Positions 14,333 through 17,215 of a stretch of 17,215 bases of DNA are shown here, piece by piece. A program made the translations under genes and the position numbers. A model generated the notes under the pieces. It did no database searches, was not told the origin of the DNA, and was given only the letters and a program-made list of their open reading frames with translations. Numbering within the stretch: position 1 is the first letter of the stretch; each line of letters starts with the position of its first letter. Where the stretch lies: assembly GCA_034435395.1 (NCBI GenBank), contig DAOTXK010000023.1, positions 1 to 17,215 on the forward strand, in the 5' to 3' direction. The DNA is from DAOTXK01 sp034435395 (GTDB taxonomy: Bacteria; Chloroflexota; Anaerolineae; Aggregatilineales; Ch27).

Positions 14333-15895
14333 TCATACTTTCTTCGTCACCCGAAACTGGATCGGCATACCCAGCAGCAGCAGGGTTTGCGCGTGAATGG
14401 TGGGCAGCGCCAGCACCACCAGCGTCAACAGCGGCAGCAGCGGGAAGCTGATGATGGTCATCAGCCGCTCTTTCAGCGTTTGCGGATGGGTCCGCGGTGG
14501 CCGCAACCGCATATCCAGCCGCCAGATGACCACGCCCAAGACGGATATCACCACCAGCGCGATCTGCATCAGGATGAACGGCAGCGTGTTCCACTCCGCG
14601 GCAAACAGCTCAGGGTAAAGCACCAACACCAGTTGAGGCCCCAGCGTCATGATCACCCAGCCCGCGCCCGCCAGGATGATGTCGTGCGCCACGCGGAAGA
14701 ACAGTCGCAGCCCGGTCCAGATCACCATCTCCGGATGCTCGATGATGCGAGCCAGCGTATAGCCGACCTCTTTAGACCCCCAGGCGTGCCGCAGCGACTG
14801 CTGATAACGATTTTTGATGCTGTCCCACAGACCATTGCCGCTGGTGGCCTCTGCCGAGAACGGCAGGAATACCGGCATCAGCGTAACCTGCCCATCACGC
14901 TGGAAAAAGGCCTTGATGAACATATGCCACTCGTCGGCGATCACATCCGAATCCCAGTAACCCACGCCGTCGAGCAGGCGCAGGCTCAAGCAATAGGAGG
15001 ACATCGGCAGGGCGATCCAGCGCGGATGGGCGAGGTAGGCCAGCTCCCAGGCGGATGAGTAGGCATGGACCAGGGCCATGGTGGGATCGATATCCCAGAT
15101 GTTGCGGTGATATCGGATCGGCGCTTGCCAGAAGCGCAAGTGGCGGTCGGGATCGAGGGCATACAGCGTGGTCAGACAGGCGAAATGGTTCGGGTGCCAG
15201 ATCGTGTCGGCATCCATCGTCGTGACCAGGATGTGATCCAGATCATAGCCCTGCTCATCGACCAACCGGCGCTTGATCCAACGCGCCGCCCAGGCCTCGT
15301 TGGCCGACTTACACTGCATCTCACCCGGCAGACCCTTCGGATGGATGGTGAAGTAGAGGTTGGCAAAGCAGGCCCGATACCTGTCGCGCAGCAGTTCCGC
15401 CGTCGGCTGGGCGTTGGGGTCGGCGGCCTCCATCGCCAGCACCACCGTCATCTGGCAATGGGCGTTTTCCTGGCGGCTCAATGCCTCGAGCGTCCGGGAG
15501 AGCACGGCGATCGGCTCCCGATAATTCGGGATGATGACCACGTGATGGACGCGGTCACGGGGGAGGCTCCCCGGCCCGGCGTGGCGCTCATACTCGGCCT
15601 GCCAGTCGATTTGTTCCCACTGGCGAATCCGCCGCAAGCCGCTGAAATTCGCCGCCGCGCCAATGACAAACCGTATGGCCGAATAGGCACCCAGCAGGGC
15701 CGCCACCGTGATCACCAGCCGGGGATACAACACCGCCCCGGCCACGATCAACAGCAGGGATAACCAGGCCATGAATCCCGGAATGCCATCCAGAACCTGC
15801 TCCGGGATGGCCGGGGGCGGCGACCCACTCCAGATGGAGCGCCCCACCCCAAACTGCACGCTGTTGCGTCGGTAGCCGCGCGATCGGTATGGCAT
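14333..15895 (-). CDS. Family-2-like membrane glycosyltransferase
   Basis: A 520-residue membrane protein with a GT-A core. Two hydrophobic helices lie at about 41-82, then HVVIIPNYREP at 118-128 (nucleotide-sugar strand), MDAD at 227-230 (metal-binding DxD) and VIADEWHMF at 318-326 in the place of the ED catalytic motif. RYQQSLRHAWG at 363-373 is in the place of QxxRW but with His after Arg. About four further hydrophobic segments end the protein. The layout is that of inverting GT2 enzymes that build or extend membrane-linked glycans. The ATG at 15895 has a weak ribosome site. A perfect extended -10 and a foldable leader lie upstream. Sequence is clearly different from the other GT2 in this window. 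Donor and product unknown. Confidence 0.83.
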   Translation of the reverse strand: MPYRSRGYRRNSVQFGVGRSIWSGSPPPAIPEQVLDGIPGFMAWLSLLLIVAGAVLYPRLVITVAALLGAYSAIRFVIGAAANFSGLRRIRQWEQIDWQAEYERHAGPGSLPRDRVHHVVIIPNYREPIAVLSRTLEALSRQENAHCQMTVVLAMEAADPNAQPTAELLRDRYRACFANLYFTIHPKGLPGEMQCKSANEAWAARWIKRRLVDEQGYDLDHILVTTMDADTIWHPNHFACLTTLYALDPDRHLRFWQAPIRYHRNIWDIDPTMALVHAYSSAWELAYLAHPRWIALPMSSYCLSLRLLDGVGYWDSDVIADEWHMFIKAFFQRDGQVTLMPVFLPFSAEATSGNGLWDSIKNRYQQSLRHAWGSKEVGYTLARIIEHPEMVIWTGLRLFFRVAHDIILAGAGWVIMTLGPQLVLVLYPELFAAEWNTLPFILMQIALVVISVLGVVIWRLDMRLRPPRTHPQTLKERLMTIISFPLLPLLTLVVLALPTIHAQTLLLLGMPIQFRVTKKV

Positions 15896-15931
15896 AAAAC
15901 CAGCTTACCCTGGCGTCAATCGGCCTCTGGC

Positions 15932-16009
15932 CCCCAAATCCAGACAAGCCAAGCGCGCAGAAAGCGCCGTAAACGCCCTGCGCGCTGACCTGATTGCTGG
16001 ATCCAGGGG
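15932..16009 (-). promoter_or_regulatory. Structured leader RNA candidate upstream of the glycosyltransferase
   Basis: In the predicted transcript the leader can fold. CCCC (16009-16006) pairs with GGGG (15935-15932), and ATCCAG (16002-15997) with CTGGAT (15943-15938). These enclose a hairpin in which AGCGCGCAG (15960-15952 as read on the plus strand) pairs perfectly with its nine-base complement at 15978-15986. No U-tract follows, so it is not an intrinsic terminator. No known riboswitch consensus is recognised. It could be an RNA regulatory element, a protein-binding leader or chance. Confidence 0.4.
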
Positions 16010-16016
16010 AAGTCCG

Positions 16017-16025
16017 ATTATAACA
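16017..16025 (-). promoter_or_regulatory. Extended -10 promoter of the glycosyltransferase gene
   Basis: The minus strand reads TGTTATAAT, a perfect extended -10 (TGn plus TATAAT). No clear -35 is present. The start would be near 16010, giving a leader of about 115 bases that begins with the foldable element. Confidence 0.6.
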
Positions 16026-16071
16026 GAAATCGACCCGAGTCCGGTAACAACCGTTGCGGGCGCTCCACCCC

Positions 16072-17215
16072 TTACGGCGCTGATAACTCCAGGATAAGCC
16101 GGGGATCGCTGAAGGTCACGTCATCGATCGCGCCATCCGCGTCCGCCCCTCGCGGGAAAGCCAGCCGGAACTGGACCTGCCGATCGCCGCTTCTTCTCAG
16201 CGCCGTCAACACCGCCTCGGTCACCACCAGTGGCTCCGCCGGACATGCGGACACGATGCCCACCTGTCTCCCCGGATCGGGCGGCCCAAAATCAGCCGCA
16301 TCCAGCGCCCCATAGGCGAACGGCTCCACGCCCAGCGGTCCCAGGTCCACGAAAGGATCGTCATGCAACGTGCACTCCCCCAGGAGCAGCTCCGCCCGGA
16401 GCAGCGAGGCTGGCATGACCTCCATGGGCAGGGCGAACGTGACAAACCCCTGGTAGCTGGCCCCACGGGCGTCGTCGCCGGGGAATATCTGGCGGTAGAT
16501 ATGGCCGTCACCGCTGACCGCGCCGCTCACCCCGGCCACCAACGGGACCGACAGCCGCCGGGCGCTTTCCGGGGCGGCCAGCTCCAGCGTCAACTCAAAC
16601 TGGCCGCGGCTCGTTCCCGCCTGGCGCTGGAAGCGCGTGGCCACGATGGTATACGTCCCAGCAGCGGGCAGCCGGAAGTGAGCGATGCGCGAGTCAGTGG
16701 CCGTGGCCGCGCCTGGCGCATCGTCATTGGCAGCCAATTGGTTCCCCTGCGCATCCTGTAAGATCAGAAAGGCGTCCAGATCGCCGCTGCGCCGGCTGAG
16801 CGTGATCGTGACCACATCCCCCCGTTCTCCGGCGAATGTGTAGATGGTCTCATAACGGTCGTCCGCGATCAGGCCGACCGCCGAAGCGCCATAAGCCAGC
16901 GCCCCGCCACTCGTCTGCGCTTCAACCCCGCCGATCAGCAAATCCAGACTCAACTCATAACGGCCGCTGGAGACCCCCGCCGCTCCCTGGAAGCGCGTGG
17001 CGACGACGGTATACATCCCATCGGCGGGCAGGCTGAAGTTCTCAATGCGGGCATCAGTGGAGACACGTCCATCCGGGGCATCATCATTAGCCGCTAACTC
17101 ACGACCCTCAGCGTCCAGCAGTCGCAGATAGGCGTCGAGGTCGCCGCTGCGCTGCTGCATCTGCACCACGATCACATCGCCCTGCCGACCGTCAAACGCG
17201 TAAAGAGCCTCGTAT
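16072..17215 (-). CDS. PPC-repeat secreted-type protein, 5' end cut by window
   Basis: The reading frame is open to the right edge, so only the C-terminal 380 residues are seen. Two prepeptidase C-terminal (PPC)-like beta-sandwich repeats are visible. Each has Y-E-x-x-Y-x-F, GDV, SGDLDA(Y/F)L, LAANDDAP, (D/S)RI..F.LPA and YT(V/I)VATRFQ, a calcium-site-like DD pair, and ends in SLDL/TLEL. The repeat period is exactly 120 residues. A C-terminal region of about 150 residues (VSGDGHIYRQIFPGD through RLILELSAP) looks like a further beta-rich domain, possibly of the DNRLRE kind. PPC domains occur in exported proteases and surface proteins. No catalytic domain or anchor is visible in this part. The start is outside, so export is inferred. 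It stops 176 bases before the glycosyltransferase start. Confidence 0.8.
   Translation of the reverse strand, partial: YEALYAFDGRQGDVIVVQMQQRSGDLDAYLRLLDAEGRELAANDDAPDGRVSTDARIENFSLPADGMYTVVATRFQGAAGVSSGRYELSLDLLIGGVEAQTSGGALAYGASAVGLIADDRYETIYTFAGERGDVVTITLSRRSGDLDAFLILQDAQGNQLAANDDAPGAATATDSRIAHFRLPAAGTYTIVATRFQRQAGTSRGQFELTLELAAPESARRLSVPLVAGVSGAVSGDGHIYRQIFPGDDARGASYQGFVTFALPMEVMPASLLRAELLLGECTLHDDPFVDLGPLGVEPFAYGALDAADFGPPDPGRQVGIVSACPAEPLVVTEAVLTALRRSGDRQVQFRLAFPRGADADGAIDDVTFSDPRLILELSAP
16579..17214 (-). repeat. Tandem 360-base repeat encoding two PPC domains
   Basis: The first copy begins at 17214 and the second at 16854, exactly 360 bases (120 codons) apart; the second ends near 16579. 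Similarity is kept at DNA level in places: CTGGAAGCGCGTGG occurs at 16987-17000 and 16627-16640. More copies may lie beyond the right edge. Confidence 0.8.

Noticed and set aside
15952..15986. GC-rich nine-base hairpin as terminator of the PPC-repeat gene
   Set aside because: There is no U-run after the stem on the minus strand, and a strong extended -10 lies between the PPC gene stop and this hairpin, so it is better read as part of the glycosyltransferase leader.

Overview
GC-rich bacterial chromosomal DNA (well above 60% G+C by eye), with 15 protein genes packed on both strands and short intergenic gaps. No rRNA, tRNA, IS element, CRISPR array or phage gene is visible. The gene style suggests Chloroflexota (Anaerolineae-like) or another deep-branching GC-rich lineage. 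The hints are a CruF-type carotenoid protein, a Thermus/Chloroflexus-style seven-iron ferredoxin, a PPi-type phosphofructokinase, a zinc-ribbon FHA protein and PPC-repeat secreted proteins. This assignment is inference, because no phylogenetic marker gene is present.

Layout. (1) 1-623: the 5' half of a formate/nitrite transporter gene (minus) diverges from a flippase-like membrane protein. The spacer holds a perfect CRP/FNR-type palindrome. (2) 624-4205: flippase-like protein (plus), a processive family-2 glycosyltransferase (minus) and a CruF-like carotenoid protein (plus), suggesting envelope glycan and carotenoid chemistry. (3) 4224-6962, minus: a probable transcription unit of a short SerA-type dehydrogenase, a small membrane-anchored protein with an acidic tail, and a class I aminotransferase. 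(4) 7281-8797: a zinc-ribbon/FHA protein (minus) and a TIR-TPR protein (plus) diverge from an AT-rich spacer with promoter-like sequences on both strands. The FHA gene ends in a clear intrinsic terminator. (5) 8817-12861, minus: a seven-iron-type ferredoxin, then two tandem dynamin-like membrane GTPases joined by an ATGA stop/start overlap. The TIR-TPR gene converges on the second GTPase with a 19-base gap. (6) 13052-14206, plus: a phosphofructokinase with PPi-type active-site residues. (7) 14333-17215, minus: a second membrane glycosyltransferase preceded by a consensus extended -10 promoter and a foldable leader, then the C-terminal part of a secreted-type PPC-repeat protein that runs off the right edge.

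How the genes work together. Most of the window is housekeeping or central metabolism (serine synthesis, glycolysis, ferredoxin electron transfer) mixed with envelope biogenesis. The most system-like segment is 7281-12436, with FHA, TIR-TPR and paired dynamin-like GTPases: phosphopeptide sensing, a probable NAD-cleaving TIR effector and membrane-remodelling GTPases side by side. A stress or anti-phage role is possible but rests only on domain content and adjacency.
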